This document shows positions 1 through 8,758 of a DNA stretch of 14,810 nucleotides, piece after piece. Source of the stretch: an uncultured Oxalobacteraceae bacterium (GTDB lineage: Bacteria > Pseudomonadota > Gammaproteobacteria > Burkholderiales > Burkholderiaceae). The notes below the pieces were generated by a model that did no database searches, was not told the DNA's origin, and saw only the letters and a program-made list of their open reading frames with translations. Position numbers and translations under genes: made by a program. The stretch spans positions 1 through 14,810 of the forward strand of contig CAMLFK010000117.1 of NCBI GenBank assembly GCA_946479255.1, in the 5' to 3' direction. Position 1 is the first letter of the stretch. Every line of letters starts with the position of its first letter.

Positions 1-51
1 CGCCAAGCCGGGGTCGATGGCGGGCGCATTGTACGGACTACGTTTGCTGCG

Positions 52-198
52 TTAGACATCATAAGCCGCCGCCTTCGATTCAGCGGCGGCGAACTGTCTG
101 GCATCGAAATCGAGCGGCGGATGGGCCAGGTGCGGATGGGGAGAAACCCATTCCACCTGCTTTCCTGATAAGTCCGTTTGTTTGCAAATCCATACCAT
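52..198 (-). CDS. Possible 48-aa ORF, unidentified
   Basis: An ATG at 198 opens a 48-codon frame that ends with TAA at 52-54. The predicted peptide contains [18 protein letters not shown] and ends AAAYDV. Its composition (few rare residues, GC-rich third positions) looks more protein-like than the other frames here. It has no clear ribosome binding site, no family that I recognise, and its 3' half overlaps a GC hairpin. It would be transcribed divergently from hemF. It may equally be chance or the remnant of a longer gene. Confidence 0.2.
   Translation of the reverse strand: MVWICKQTDLSGKQVEWVSPHPHLAHPPLDFDARQFAAAESKAAAYDV
65..90. other. GC-rich hairpin (8-bp stem), possible terminator of an upstream gene
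   Basis: GCCGCCGC at 65-72 pairs perfectly with GCGGCGGC at 83-90 across a 10-nt loop. Neither strand has a clear run of T after the stem, so intrinsic termination is doubtful. The pairing could also be a by-product of alanine codons in the short - strand frame. Confidence 0.25.
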
Positions 199-301
199 CA
201 GCGCATACGATGCCGGCCGTCAAAAGCTGCTCGCATATCATATATACGGCAAGCAGTGTACAATTCGTCCTTGCATTTTCACTTGCCTTCATTCCCACCG
301 C

Positions 302-1213
302 ATGTCATCCCCTTCCGCTGCCGCCGTCAAGGCCTGGCTTCTCGATCTGCAAGCGCGCATTATCCAAAGCCTGGAACAGGTCGATGGAAAGCCGTTTCTG
401 CGCGATGAATGGCAGCGGCCCGAAGGCGGCGGCGGCATCTCGCGCCTGATTGAAGAAGGCAATGTATTCGAGCGGGGCGGCTGCAATTTTTCGCATGTGA
501 CCGGCGCGAGCCTGCCGCCGTCAGCCGCGGCGGCGCGTCCTGAACTGGCCGGCCGCGCATGGGAGGCGATGGGTGTGTCGCTGGTTCTGCATCCGCGCAA
601 TCCTTACGCGCCGACCGTGCACATGAACGTGCGCTTCTTTACCGCGGCGGCCGAAGGCCATGACCCGGTCTGGTGGTTCGGCGGCGGCATGGACCTGACG
701 CCCTATTACGGCAACGCGAACGACGCGCGCCACTTTCACCAGACCTGCCACGATGCGCTGGCGCCGTTCGGCGGCACGCTGCATGCGCGCTTTAAGAAGT
801 GGTGCGACGATTACTTTTTTCTGAAGCACCGTCAGGAGCCGCGCGGCGTGGGCGGGATCTTTTTCGACGACTTCAATGAAGCCGGGTTCGAGCTGTCGTA
901 TGCGATGACGCAGAGCGTGGGCGACAGCTTCTTGAAGGCTTACCTGCCGATCGTCGAAGCGCGCAAGGACACGCCGTATGGCGAGCGCGAACGCGACTTC
1001 CAGGCGTACCGGCGCGGGCGCTATGTCGAGTTCAACCTGGTATGGGACCGTGGCACCCTGTTCGGCCTGCAGTCGGGCGGGCGCACCGAGGCAATCCTGA
1101 TGTCGATGCCGCCGATCGTCAAATGGCGCTACGACTGGAAGCCGGAAGCCGGCAGCGCGGAAGCGGCGCTGTATTCGGACTTCCTGGTCCACCGCGACTG
1201 GCTCGCCGCGTGA
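302..1213 (+). CDS. hemF: Oxygen-dependent coproporphyrinogen III oxidase
   Basis: Converts coproporphyrinogen III to protoporphyrinogen IX in haem synthesis by two O2-dependent oxidative decarboxylations. It is a cytoplasmic, homodimeric enzyme in known family members. The 303-residue product matches the usual length of about 300. Visible family blocks are RGGCNFSHV (58-66), the signature [17 protein letters not shown] (97-113) with the presumed active-site His107, [11 protein letters not shown] (126-136), FFDDFNE and the C-terminal block [11 protein letters not shown] (261-271). The frame is open upstream to an ATG at 182, but those 40 extra residues are Cys/His-rich and unlike HemF, so I chose the ATG at 302 ([12 protein letters not shown]). 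No strong Shine-Dalgarno sequence precedes it. The stop overlaps the nadD start (GTGA). The gene heads the housekeeping operon and supplies haem that the oxidase genes further along would need. Confidence 0.96.
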   Translation: MSSPSAAAVKAWLLDLQARIIQSLEQVDGKPFLRDEWQRPEGGGGISRLIEEGNVFERGGCNFSHVTGASLPPSAAAARPELAGRAWEAMGVSLVLHPRNPYAPTVHMNVRFFTAAAEGHDPVWWFGGGMDLTPYYGNANDARHFHQTCHDALAPFGGTLHARFKKWCDDYFFLKHRQEPRGVGGIFFDDFNEAGFELSYAMTQSVGDSFLKAYLPIVEARKDTPYGERERDFQAYRRGRYVEFNLVWDRGTLFGLQSGGRTEAILMSMPPIVKWRYDWKPEAGSAEAALYSDFLVHRDWLAA

Positions 1214-1860
1214 CGTTTTGCATCGCACTGCTGGGAGGCAGTTTCGATCCGGTCCATGATGGCCATGTGGCGCTTGCCGCGCTGTTCGCCAGCCTGCTGC
1301 AGCCCGATGAGCTGCGCATCATCCCGGCCGGCAATCCATGGCAAAAGAACGGCCTGCGCGCCACTGCGCAGCAGCGCGTGGCGATGCTCGAACTGGCCTT
1401 CGCGGATGCCGGACTGCCGATCAAGGTCGACCGCCAGGAGATCGAGCGCTGCACGCCGAGCTACACCATCGACACGCTGCGCCAGGTGCGCGCCGAAGTC
1501 GGCCCCGCGGCATCGATCGTGTTCCTAATGGGCGCCGACCAGCTGCAGCAGCTCGACACCTGGCGCGAATGGCGCGCCCTGTTCGAGGTGGCGCACATCG
1601 GCGTGGCGGCGCGCCCTGGCTTTTCACTCGACGATGCGGCGCTGCCGGGCGCCGTGGCACAAGAACTTCAGCAGCGCCGGGGCGACCTGGCGCAGCTTCG
1701 TAACACCCCGTCAGGCCTGGCTTACCTGGCGCAGTCGCTGGATGTGGATATCTCAGCCACCCAGATTCGTGCTGCATTGCAACGGGGCGAGCACGCAAAT
1801 TCGCGTATCTCCCCGGTAGTGCTAGACTATATTCAACAACATAATTTATATACAAGCTAA
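1210..1860 (+). CDS. nadD: Nicotinate-nucleotide adenylyltransferase
   Basis: Adenylates nicotinate mononucleotide with ATP to give deamido-NAD in NAD biosynthesis. The 216-aa product begins with the nucleotidyltransferase loop [13 protein letters not shown] (residues 7-19), whose HxGH histidines bind the ATP phosphates. It has [14 protein letters not shown] in the middle and ISATQIR near the C-terminus, matching the ISSTxxR motif. The GTG start at 1210 shares bases with the hemF stop (GTGA). The frame also continues upstream to an ATG at 1042, but that part lies inside hemF and the extra residues are not NadD-like. The stop overlaps the rsfS ATG (TAATG). Both overlaps point to translational coupling. 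The last 50 bases or so are AT-rich, with a CATAAT at 1840-1845 that could be part of an internal promoter for rsfS; this is weak. Confidence 0.95.
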   Translation: MTFCIALLGGSFDPVHDGHVALAALFASLLQPDELRIIPAGNPWQKNGLRATAQQRVAMLELAFADAGLPIKVDRQEIERCTPSYTIDTLRQVRAEVGPAASIVFLMGADQLQQLDTWREWRALFEVAHIGVAARPGFSLDDAALPGAVAQELQQRRGDLAQLRNTPSGLAYLAQSLDVDISATQIRAALQRGEHANSRISPVVLDYIQQHNLYTS

Positions 1861-2567
1861 TGGATATCAAAAAACTTCAAACCCTGGTTGTCGACGCACT
1901 CGAAGACGTCAAGGGCCAGGACATCGCCGTGTTTGACACGATGCACCTGACCAGCCTGTTCGACCGCATCGCGGTCGTCTCGGGCACCTCGAACCGTCAG
2001 ACCAAGGCACTGGCCGCATCGGTACGCGACAAGGTCAAGGCCGGCGGCGGCGACGTGGTTGGCATTGAAGGCGAAGACACCGGTGAATGGGTGCTGGTCG
2101 ACCTGGGCGACATGATCGTCCACATCATGCAGCCGGCCATCCGCCAGTACTACCGCCTGGAAGAAATCTGGGGCGAAAAGCCGGTCAAGCTGGGCGCCGC
2201 CAAACGCAAGGGCACGGTCGAGGCAGCGCAAGCGGCCGAAGCCAAGCCGGTCTCCAAGCACCTGGCCGCAAACCAGGAAGCGCCGGAGATCAAGCCGATC
2301 AAGGAAAGGAAGCCGGCGGTGAAGAAGGCCGCCGCCAAGACCGCCGACGCCAAGCCGGCAGCGAAGAAGCCAGCCGCCAAGAAGGCTGCGGCTGTCCCGG
2401 CCGGCAAAGTGGTCAAGGTCGCGCCGAGCAAATCGGAAACCGCCGCCGTCGAAGCGCTCAAGAAGCAGCCGCCGAAACGCGCCGCTGTGAAGAAAGCGCC
2501 TGCGGACGAAGCGCCGGCCAAGAAGGTCATCAAGCGCGTCGCCAAAAAAGCCACCGTCGAAGAGTAA
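1860..2567 (+). CDS. rsfS: Ribosome silencing factor RsfS with a long basic C-terminal tail
   Basis: RsfS (Iojap family) binds ribosomal protein L14 and blocks joining of the 30S and 50S subunits under starvation. Residues 1-108 are a normal RsfS domain: KKLQTLVVDALEDVKGQDI, SGTSNRQTKALA (41-52), EGEDTGEWVLVDLGD and the C-terminal YYRLEEIWG (97-105). Known family members usually stop near 105-120 residues. This one continues to 235 with a low-complexity Lys/Ala/Pro tail containing repeated KKPAAKKAAA-like units, resembling histone H1 or AlgP-type tails. The tail is in frame, has the codon usage of its neighbours and ends at a normal stop before rlmH. It is therefore a real extension and not a frameshift. 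The tail probably binds RNA or rRNA, which is inference. The nadD-rsfS-rlmH order is a common bacterial arrangement. Confidence 0.95.
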   Translation: MDIKKLQTLVVDALEDVKGQDIAVFDTMHLTSLFDRIAVVSGTSNRQTKALAASVRDKVKAGGGDVVGIEGEDTGEWVLVDLGDMIVHIMQPAIRQYYRLEEIWGEKPVKLGAAKRKGTVEAAQAAEAKPVSKHLAANQEAPEIKPIKERKPAVKKAAAKTADAKPAAKKPAAKKAAAVPAGKVVKVAPSKSETAAVEALKKQPPKRAAVKKAPADEAPAKKVIKRVAKKATVEE

Positions 2568-2573
2568 GCGTTC

Positions 2574-3044
2574 ATGCAGCTGATGATCGCTGCGGTCGGC
2601 CACAAGATGCCGGGCTGGATCGAGACCGGCTTTTCCGAGTACACCAAGCGCATGCCGCCCGAGCTGCGCATCGTACTCAAGGAAATCAAGCCGGTCGAAC
2701 GGTCCGGCAGCAAGACTGCGGCCACCGCCATGGCGCTCGAACGCGAGCGTATCGAGGCGGTGCTGCCCAAAGGCGCGCGCATCATCGCCCTCGATGAGCG
2801 CGGCAAGGACCTCACCAGCGTGGGCCTGTCGCAGCAGCTGATGGCGTGGCAGCAGGACGGCCGCGACACGGTGTTCCTGATCGGCGGGGCGGATGGCCTC
2901 GATCCCGAGCTCAAGGCACGCGCCGAAGGGCTGATCCGAATTTCCAGTATGACGCTCCCACACGGCATTGTGCGTGTTATGCTTGCCGAGCAGTTATACA
3001 GGGCGTGGTCGATCACACAGAACCACCCCTATCATCGCGTATAA
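2574..3044 (+). CDS. rlmH: 23S rRNA (pseudouridine-1915 N3) methyltransferase RlmH
   Basis: Methylates pseudouridine 1915 in helix 69 of 23S rRNA using S-adenosylmethionine. It is a SPOUT-superfamily enzyme that acts on assembled 70S ribosomes. The 156-aa product has almost exactly the family length. It shows [11 protein letters not shown] (101-111), the knot loop that holds SAM, then [23 protein letters not shown] (split: ISSMTLPHG and [11 protein letters not shown]) and the terminal NHPYHR motif, all strongly conserved. The ATG at 2574 lies 6 nt after the rsfS stop with [11 protein letters not shown] as the start, as expected. The neighbouring RsfS also acts on the ribosome, so two ribosome-related genes sit side by side. 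Confidence 0.96.
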   Translation: MQLMIAAVGHKMPGWIETGFSEYTKRMPPELRIVLKEIKPVERSGSKTAATAMALERERIEAVLPKGARIIALDERGKDLTSVGLSQQLMAWQQDGRDTVFLIGGADGLDPELKARAEGLIRISSMTLPHGIVRVMLAEQLYRAWSITQNHPYHRV

Positions 3045-3063
3045 GAAGGGCGCTGGGATTTCG

Positions 3064-3684
3064 ATGAAACCGATCGACAAGAAAATCTATTTAGCTTCAA
3101 AAAGTCCGCGCCGGCGCGAACTGCTGCGCCAAATTGGCGTCGAGTTCGAGCTGCTCATGCTGCGTAACGATACAGCCCGCGGTGCCGATGTCAGCGAGGA
3201 TGTGCGTCCGGGCGAAGCGCCGACGGCTTACGTGGCTAGAGTCGCCAATGACAAAGCCGCGTTCGCGTGGAATATGGTGCAGACCCGGCGCCTGCCGCTG
3301 CGCCCTGTGCTGGCGGCCGATACCACGGTGACCATCGACGGCGAAATCCTGTGCAAACCGGCCAATACCGCCGAGGCGGAGCGGATGCTCGAACGCCTGT
3401 CGGGACGTACCCACCAGGTGCTTACCTCGGTTGCGGTGCATTACACCGATTTGGCCGAGCAGATCACGCAGGTGTCCGATGTGCGCTTTGCAACCCTGTC
3501 GCCGGCATCGATCCGCGCTTACTGCGCCTCCACCGAACCCTACGACAAGGCCGGCGGCTACGGCCTGCAGGGTCTGGCCGCGCTGTTCGTTGAACACATC
3601 GACGGCAGCCATTCCGGCATCGTCGGCTTGCCGCTGTTCGAAACAGCCACGCTGCTGCGCCGGGCCGGTCTTCCCCTCATATAG
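3064..3684 (+). CDS. maf: Maf-family nucleoside triphosphate pyrophosphatase (YhdE-like, dTTP/UTP type)
   Basis: Maf proteins hydrolyse non-canonical or excess nucleoside triphosphates to monophosphates and are linked to control of septum formation. The 206-aa product shows the N-terminal loop LASKSPRRRELL (10-21), AADTTV (85-90) with the catalytic acidic region, SGRTHQVLTSV (113-123), and EPYDKAGGYGLQG (158-170). The DKAG-Y-xxQG form is typical of the YhdE (dTTP/UTP) branch and not the YceF (m7GTP) branch. The neighbour rng supports this, because yhdE precedes rng in E. coli. I chose the ATG at 3064 because residues from there match the family; an in-frame ATG at 2968 lies inside rlmH and would add 32 unlikely residues. 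It starts 19 nt after rlmH. Confidence 0.93.
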   Translation: MKPIDKKIYLASKSPRRRELLRQIGVEFELLMLRNDTARGADVSEDVRPGEAPTAYVARVANDKAAFAWNMVQTRRLPLRPVLAADTTVTIDGEILCKPANTAEAERMLERLSGRTHQVLTSVAVHYTDLAEQITQVSDVRFATLSPASIRAYCASTEPYDKAGGYGLQGLAALFVEHIDGSHSGIVGLPLFETATLLRRAGLPLI

Positions 3685-3757
3685 CCGCCTCCGTTCACGC
3701 ACCAAAATGGCCCTGCCCCGTGTAAGATAGCAACTTATACAATCGCCCGGCAGATCC

Positions 3758-5221
<1,464 letters not shown>

Positions 5222-5222
5222 T

Positions 5223-6443
5223 TTACAGCCTGATGTAGATCTTTTTTCGATATAGCAAAAATAAAGGCAGTCCGACAGCCCCCAACAATAGTAGCGAATA
5301 GCTTACGGAAGCAATACGTGCGTCGGAGATCACCGCTCCGAGCATATTCGCAAACGTATCGTGCAGGGTTTTGCGCTCCAGCCCACTGAACGGGAATTGG
5401 AGCAGCACATCGAGCAGGCTTACCAAAATAAACGCCAGTGTCGCGTTGACCCCGAAGACCTTGGCGCTAGTCCCCCACCCCGTGGCCATTCGGGGAAACG
5501 CAATCAGGGTACTCAGGCACAACAAGGAAAAACCAGCTGAGAGTAGTGCAAAACTAGGCGTCCATATCTTCTTAACCACCGGCAGCAGTGGGTCCAGCAA
5601 GAATCCGCTGCCCAGCAAACCTATACCGACCAAGGTCATGATCAGCAGGCTTCTGCCACGTGCGTCGCCAGCATCGCGCAACCATAATCCAGCGGCAACG
5701 CCAACAAGGACATTGATCAGCGAGCCAAGCGTGGACAGGAGACCCTCTGGTTCGTAGCTCACTACTCCATTGGTAGTCCCGTATGGCCACATGTGATGAA
5801 CGCCTAATACCCAGCGATCGAGCACTGCCGGTAGCGCGTGCACAGAATCGAAGCACCCTTGCCCACATCCCGGCGCGTCCCACCAAAGCAAAAGTCCCGC
5901 GTACGCAAGCGCCAACAGCGCCGTCGTTCCAAGCAGCCGTGCGAGCGGGATGTCAAATCGAGCGGGTTGGCGATAACCGAGCGCCAGGACAATCACGCCA
6001 GCAAGCGCATAGCAGATGCCGATCCGCTGCAGAATGCCCATCACGCGCACGGTAGAGAAATCAAAAAACGGAAGTAACTGGAGCAACAGCCCTAGAGCGA
6101 AAAGCACCGTACCACGCCGGAAAATGATGGCGAGGAGCCCGGCGCTTGATGTACTCCCCATTCGCCGGCCGATTGCAAATGGCATGACGGCGCCTACGCA
6201 AAACAGAAAGGCGGGGAAAATCATGTCCGCCAGGGCAAAGCCGCGCCAGTCGGCATGGGTCAGTATTGAGAAGCGATGGTCCCAGTCGCCAGCGTACGCG
6301 ACCAATATCATGCCGATCACTGCCAGGCCGCGTAGCAGGTCTATTTCCGGGAGTCGGTGGAAAGTCGCTTCACCCTTGATATTAGCGATGTCTGCGCTGG
6401 CAGCGGACTTATATGGGCGATGCATACTGGCTAAATCAGCCAT
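5223..6443 (-). CDS. NagX/HGSNAT-like membrane acyltransferase (DUF1624/DUF5009 type)
   Basis: A 406-aa integral membrane protein with about 10-11 hydrophobic segments. The N-terminal block has EIDLLRGLAVIGMILV (33-48), then LTHADWRGFALADMIFPAF (61-79) and FCVGAVMPFAIGRR. This is the pattern of bacterial relatives of heparan-alpha-glucosaminide N-acetyltransferase, including NagX of N-acetylglucosamine utilisation clusters. His63 corresponds to the conserved, probably catalytic His. Transfer of an acetyl group to a sugar at the membrane is the likely activity; the substrate is unknown. The ATG at 6443 has a good Shine-Dalgarno sequence (AGGAG, about 7 nt upstream), which decides the start over the ATG at 6425. 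Base composition is clearly less GC-rich than the genes on either side, and codon choice is looser, suggesting later acquisition. No other nag gene is present. A promoter with a LacI-type palindrome lies immediately upstream. Confidence 0.85.
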   Translation of the reverse strand: MADLASMHRPYKSAASADIANIKGEATFHRLPEIDLLRGLAVIGMILVAYAGDWDHRFSILTHADWRGFALADMIFPAFLFCVGAVMPFAIGRRMGSTSSAGLLAIIFRRGTVLFALGLLLQLLPFFDFSTVRVMGILQRIGICYALAGVIVLALGYRQPARFDIPLARLLGTTALLALAYAGLLLWWDAPGCGQGCFDSVHALPAVLDRWVLGVHHMWPYGTTNGVVSYEPEGLLSTLGSLINVLVGVAAGLWLRDAGDARGRSLLIMTLVGIGLLGSGFLLDPLLPVVKKIWTPSFALLSAGFSLLCLSTLIAFPRMATGWGTSAKVFGVNATLAFILVSLLDVLLQFPFSGLERKTLHDTFANMLGAVISDARIASVSYSLLLLGAVGLPLFLLYRKKIYIRL

Positions 6444-6472
6444 TGGAATCTCCTGGAATAAAAAGGCGCAAG

Positions 6473-6485
6473 TGAAACGCTTCCA
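6473..6485. promoter_or_regulatory. Imperfect LacI-type half-palindrome downstream of the promoter
   Basis: TGAAACGCTTCCA forms an imperfect 5-3-5 palindrome (one mismatched pair). Its centre is about 22 bp from that of the perfect palindrome at 6495-6508, which is roughly two helical turns, so both would face the same side of the DNA. It lies just after the predicted -10 of the - strand membrane-protein gene, near the likely transcription start. A role as auxiliary operator is inferred. Confidence 0.35.
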
Positions 6486-6513
6486 ATTTGCCAGTGAAAA
6501 CGTTTTCAGTCAA
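6485..6513 (-). promoter_or_regulatory. Predicted sigma70-type promoter of the NagX-like gene
   Basis: Reading the - strand, TTGACT (6508-6513) and CAAATT (6485-6490) are separated by exactly 17 nt. The -35 is strong and the -10 is weak (3 of 6). The start codon is at 6443, giving a leader of about 35 nt with a clear AGGAG. The spacer contains the perfect palindrome described separately, so the promoter is very likely repressible. Confidence 0.5.
6495..6508. promoter_or_regulatory. Perfect 14-bp palindrome, LacI/GalR-family operator type
   Basis: TGAAAACGTTTTCA is a perfect palindrome with the central CG that typifies LacI/GalR-family operators. It fills the spacer of the predicted promoter of the - strand membrane gene and touches its -35, so a bound repressor would block RNA polymerase. 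No LacI-family regulator gene lies in the window. Sugar-responsive repression is inferred; the ligand is unknown. Confidence 0.6.
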
Positions 6514-6628
6514 GCCCGAAGGAGCTGGTCGTCCCCGTTATTTTTACAGACGGCAAGCAAGCGCCGCTGCTGCCACAAATCATTGATGATATTTATTTGA
6601 TCGGCAACGTCAACGAGGAGGCAGCCCC

Positions 6629-8413
6629 ATGTCAGCGACCGTCAGCGACTTTCTCTTGCAGCGCCTCTCCGCCTGGGGCGTCAAGCGCATCTTCGGCTAT
6701 CCCGGCGATGGCATCAACGGCATCCTCGGCGCGCTGGGCCGGCAGGACGCCATCGAGTTCATACAGAGCCGGCACGAGGAACTGTCGGCCTTCATGGCCA
6801 CCGCCCACGCCAAGTTCACCGGCCAGGTCGGCGTGTGCCTGGCCACCTCCGGCCCCGGCGCCATCCACCTGCTCAACGGCTTGTACGACGCCAAACTGGA
6901 TCACCAGCCGGTGGTGGCCATCGTCGGCCAGCAGGCGCGCGCGGCACTGGGCGGGAACTACCAGCAAGAGGTCGACCTGGTCTCGCTGTTCAAGGACGTG
7001 GCCCATGAATACGTGCATATGGCCACCGATCCCGCGCAGGTGCGCCACCTGATCGATCGCGCCATCCGCATCGCCCACGAGCAGCGCACCGTCACCTGCA
7101 TCATCCTGCCCAACGATCTGCAGGACCTGAAAGCCGTGGAGGCGCCGCCACGAGAACACGGCACCGTCCATACCGGCATCGGCCGCACCGCCCACGCCAG
7201 CGTGCCTTCGACGGCGGCGCTGGAAGAAGTGGCCGCCGTGCTCAACGCGGGCAAGAAGGTGTCGATTCTGGCCGGGGCCGGCGCGCTGCATGCCACCGAC
7301 GAGCTGATCGAAGTGGCCGAACTGCTGGGCGCCGGCATCGCCAAGGCCTTGCTGGGCAAGGCCGCGGTGCCGGACGACCTGCCCTTCGTGACCGGTTCCA
7401 TTGGGCTCCTGGGCACCAAGCCAAGCCACGCGATGATGGAAGACTGCGACACCTTCCTGATGGTCGGCTCCAGCTTTCCGTATTCCGAATTCCTGCCGCC
7501 TGAAGGAAAGGCGCGCGGCGTGCAGATCGATATCGACGGCAAGATGACCAGCCTGCGCTATCCGATGGAGTTCAACCTGGTGGGCGATTCAAAAGCTACC
7601 CTGCGGGCGCTGATCCCTCTTCTCAAACGTAAGGAAGACCGCACATGGCGCGCAGAGATCGAGAAGAACGTCACCCGCTGGTGGCAGGTGATGGAAAAGC
7701 GCGCCATGAACGAAGCTTCGCCGATCAATCCGCAGCGGGTGTTCTGGGAACTGTCGCCACGGCTGCCCGATCGCTGCGTGCTGACCTGCGATTCGGGGTC
7801 GGCGGCAAACTGGTATGCGCGCGATATCAAGATCCGGCGCGGCATGCTGGCCAGTTTGTCCGGCGGGCTGGCGACCATGGGCCCGGCGGTGCCGTATGCG
7901 ATTGCGGCCAAATTCGCCTATCCGGACCGGCCGGTTGTCGCGCTGGTGGGCGACGGCGCGATGCAGATGAACGGACTCAATGCGCTCATCACCATCGGCA
8001 AGTACTGGAAGCAGTGGGCCGATCCGCGGCTTGTGGTCATGGTCCTCAATAACCGCGACCTGAATCAGGTGACGTGGGAACAGCGGGCCATGGGTGGAGA
8101 TCCGAAGTATGCGCCCTCGCAAGACCTTCCGGATTTCCCGTATGCGCAGTATGCGGAGCTGATCGGCCTGCGCGGCATACGGGTCGGCACTGCCGACGAT
8201 GTTGGGCCATGCTGGGACGAGGCACTGGCATCGGACCGGCCCTGCGTTCTGGAGATGCTGACCGACCCGGATGTGCCGCCGCTGCCGCCGGATATTTCGG
8301 CGAGCCAGGCGCTGGCTTATATGTCCGCGCTACTGAAGGGCGACAGCGAGTCGCGCGGGATCATCAAGGCATCGGCGAAAGAGATGTGGGATAGCTGGTT
8401 CCCGAAAAAGTAG
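6629..8413 (+). CDS. Thiamine-diphosphate-dependent enzyme, pyruvate oxidase/acetolactate synthase superfamily
   Basis: A 594-aa protein with the three-part layout of POX/ALS enzymes: pyrimidine-binding domain (about 1-170), central domain (about 190-335) and diphosphate-binding domain (about 370-550). It has GYPGDGINGILGAL (23-36), the catalytic-Glu motif SRHEEL (Glu50), ATSGPGAIHLLNGL, and the ThDP/Mg motif GDGAMQMNG starting at 441 and ending in NN at 474-475. The start at 6629 has a strong GAGGAGG 8 nt upstream. It resembles the 'thiamine pyrophosphate-requiring' group near pyruvate oxidase (PoxB) rather than biosynthetic IlvB, and no ilvN small-subunit gene follows. If it is a pyruvate oxidase it would feed electrons to quinone; the exact substrate cannot be read from the sequence. 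Its stop directly abuts the stop of the convergent cytochrome gene. I see no convincing promoter in 6514-6628. Confidence 0.88.
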   Translation: MSATVSDFLLQRLSAWGVKRIFGYPGDGINGILGALGRQDAIEFIQSRHEELSAFMATAHAKFTGQVGVCLATSGPGAIHLLNGLYDAKLDHQPVVAIVGQQARAALGGNYQQEVDLVSLFKDVAHEYVHMATDPAQVRHLIDRAIRIAHEQRTVTCIILPNDLQDLKAVEAPPREHGTVHTGIGRTAHASVPSTAALEEVAAVLNAGKKVSILAGAGALHATDELIEVAELLGAGIAKALLGKAAVPDDLPFVTGSIGLLGTKPSHAMMEDCDTFLMVGSSFPYSEFLPPEGKARGVQIDIDGKMTSLRYPMEFNLVGDSKATLRALIPLLKRKEDRTWRAEIEKNVTRWWQVMEKRAMNEASPINPQRVFWELSPRLPDRCVLTCDSGSAANWYARDIKIRRGMLASLSGGLATMGPAVPYAIAAKFAYPDRPVVALVGDGAMQMNGLNALITIGKYWKQWADPRLVVMVLNNRDLNQVTWEQRAMGGDPKYAPSQDLPDFPYAQYAELIGLRGIRVGTADDVGPCWDEALASDRPCVLEMLTDPDVPPLPPDISASQALAYMSALLKGDSESRGIIKASAKEMWDSWFPKK

Positions 8414-8758
8414 TTATTGGCTCAACAAGTAGGCCGAGATATCGCGCGCATCGCGCTCGCTCACTTCCATGTTCGGCATGGCGGTTTGCGGATCGAACTG
8501 CTGCGGGTTGCGTATCCACGCCATCAGGTTGGCCTGCGTATTGGGCAGACTCCCGGCGATGAACTTGCGCTTGGCCAGATCGGTCAATGGCCGGCCCACG
8601 TACACCTTCGAGCCTGTAATGCCGGGGATGATATGGCACGCGGCGCATGCGAACTGTGTGAGAGCCACCTTGCCGCGCCGAGGGTCGCCCTGCACGGCCG
8701 GCTGCGCGCATGCGCCGCAGGCGATCAAGACGCCAAGCACACCGGCGAGCCACCTCAT
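8414..8758 (-). CDS. Small monohaem c-type cytochrome, exported or lipid-anchored
   Basis: A 114-aa periplasmic electron carrier. The N-terminal hydrophobic stretch MRWLAGVLGVLIACGACAQ is a signal peptide, with Cys14 or Cys17 as possible lipidation sites. The haem-binding motif CAACH is at 38-42, and Met94 or Met97 (TAMPNM) is the likely sixth ligand. The C-terminal block ERDARDISAYL is typical of class I cytochromes. The ATG at 8758 overlaps the stop of the upstream cytochrome gene (ATGA), indicating coupling. The frame is open further upstream, but those residues are not cytochrome-like. It is clearly paralogous to the cytochrome at 9389-9766 (shared IAGS/RxPN, NPxx, MPNMxVSExDAR and AYL blocks). 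It probably shuttles electrons to the neighbouring oxidase. Confidence 0.88.
   Translation of the reverse strand: MRWLAGVLGVLIACGACAQPAVQGDPRRGKVALTQFACAACHIIPGITGSKVYVGRPLTDLAKRKFIAGSLPNTQANLMAWIRNPQQFDPQTAMPNMEVSERDARDISAYLLSQ

Larger units (their letters stand above)
1..301. other. Leader region upstream of hemF with no convincing gene
   Basis: This stretch before hemF holds no gene that I can name. It contains a GC-rich hairpin (65-90), a weak short frame on the - strand (52-198) and an AT-richer patch at about 232-265 that could carry the operon promoter. A -10-like TACAAT lies at 259-264, about 40 nt before the hemF ATG, but no good -35 lies 16-18 nt further upstream. On the + strand the frame from position 2 closes at 52-54 and ends in residues [10 protein letters not shown]. 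It could be the tail of an upstream gene, but it is too short to judge. Confidence 0.5.

Noticed and set aside
182..301. N-terminal extension of HemF from the ATG at 182
   Set aside because: The extra 40 residues are Cys/His-rich, not HemF-like, and overlap the likely promoter region.
1817..1845. Internal promoter for rsfS at the end of nadD
   Set aside because: CATAAT is present but the -35 position (TAGTGC) is poor; the AT-rich stretch is noted under nadD only.
1857..2963. Open frame of 368 codons opposite rsfS and rlmH
   Set aside because: It spans two well-identified genes on the other strand and its composition (Gly/Leu/Arg/Phe-rich repeats) mirrors the Lys/Ala tail of RsfS.
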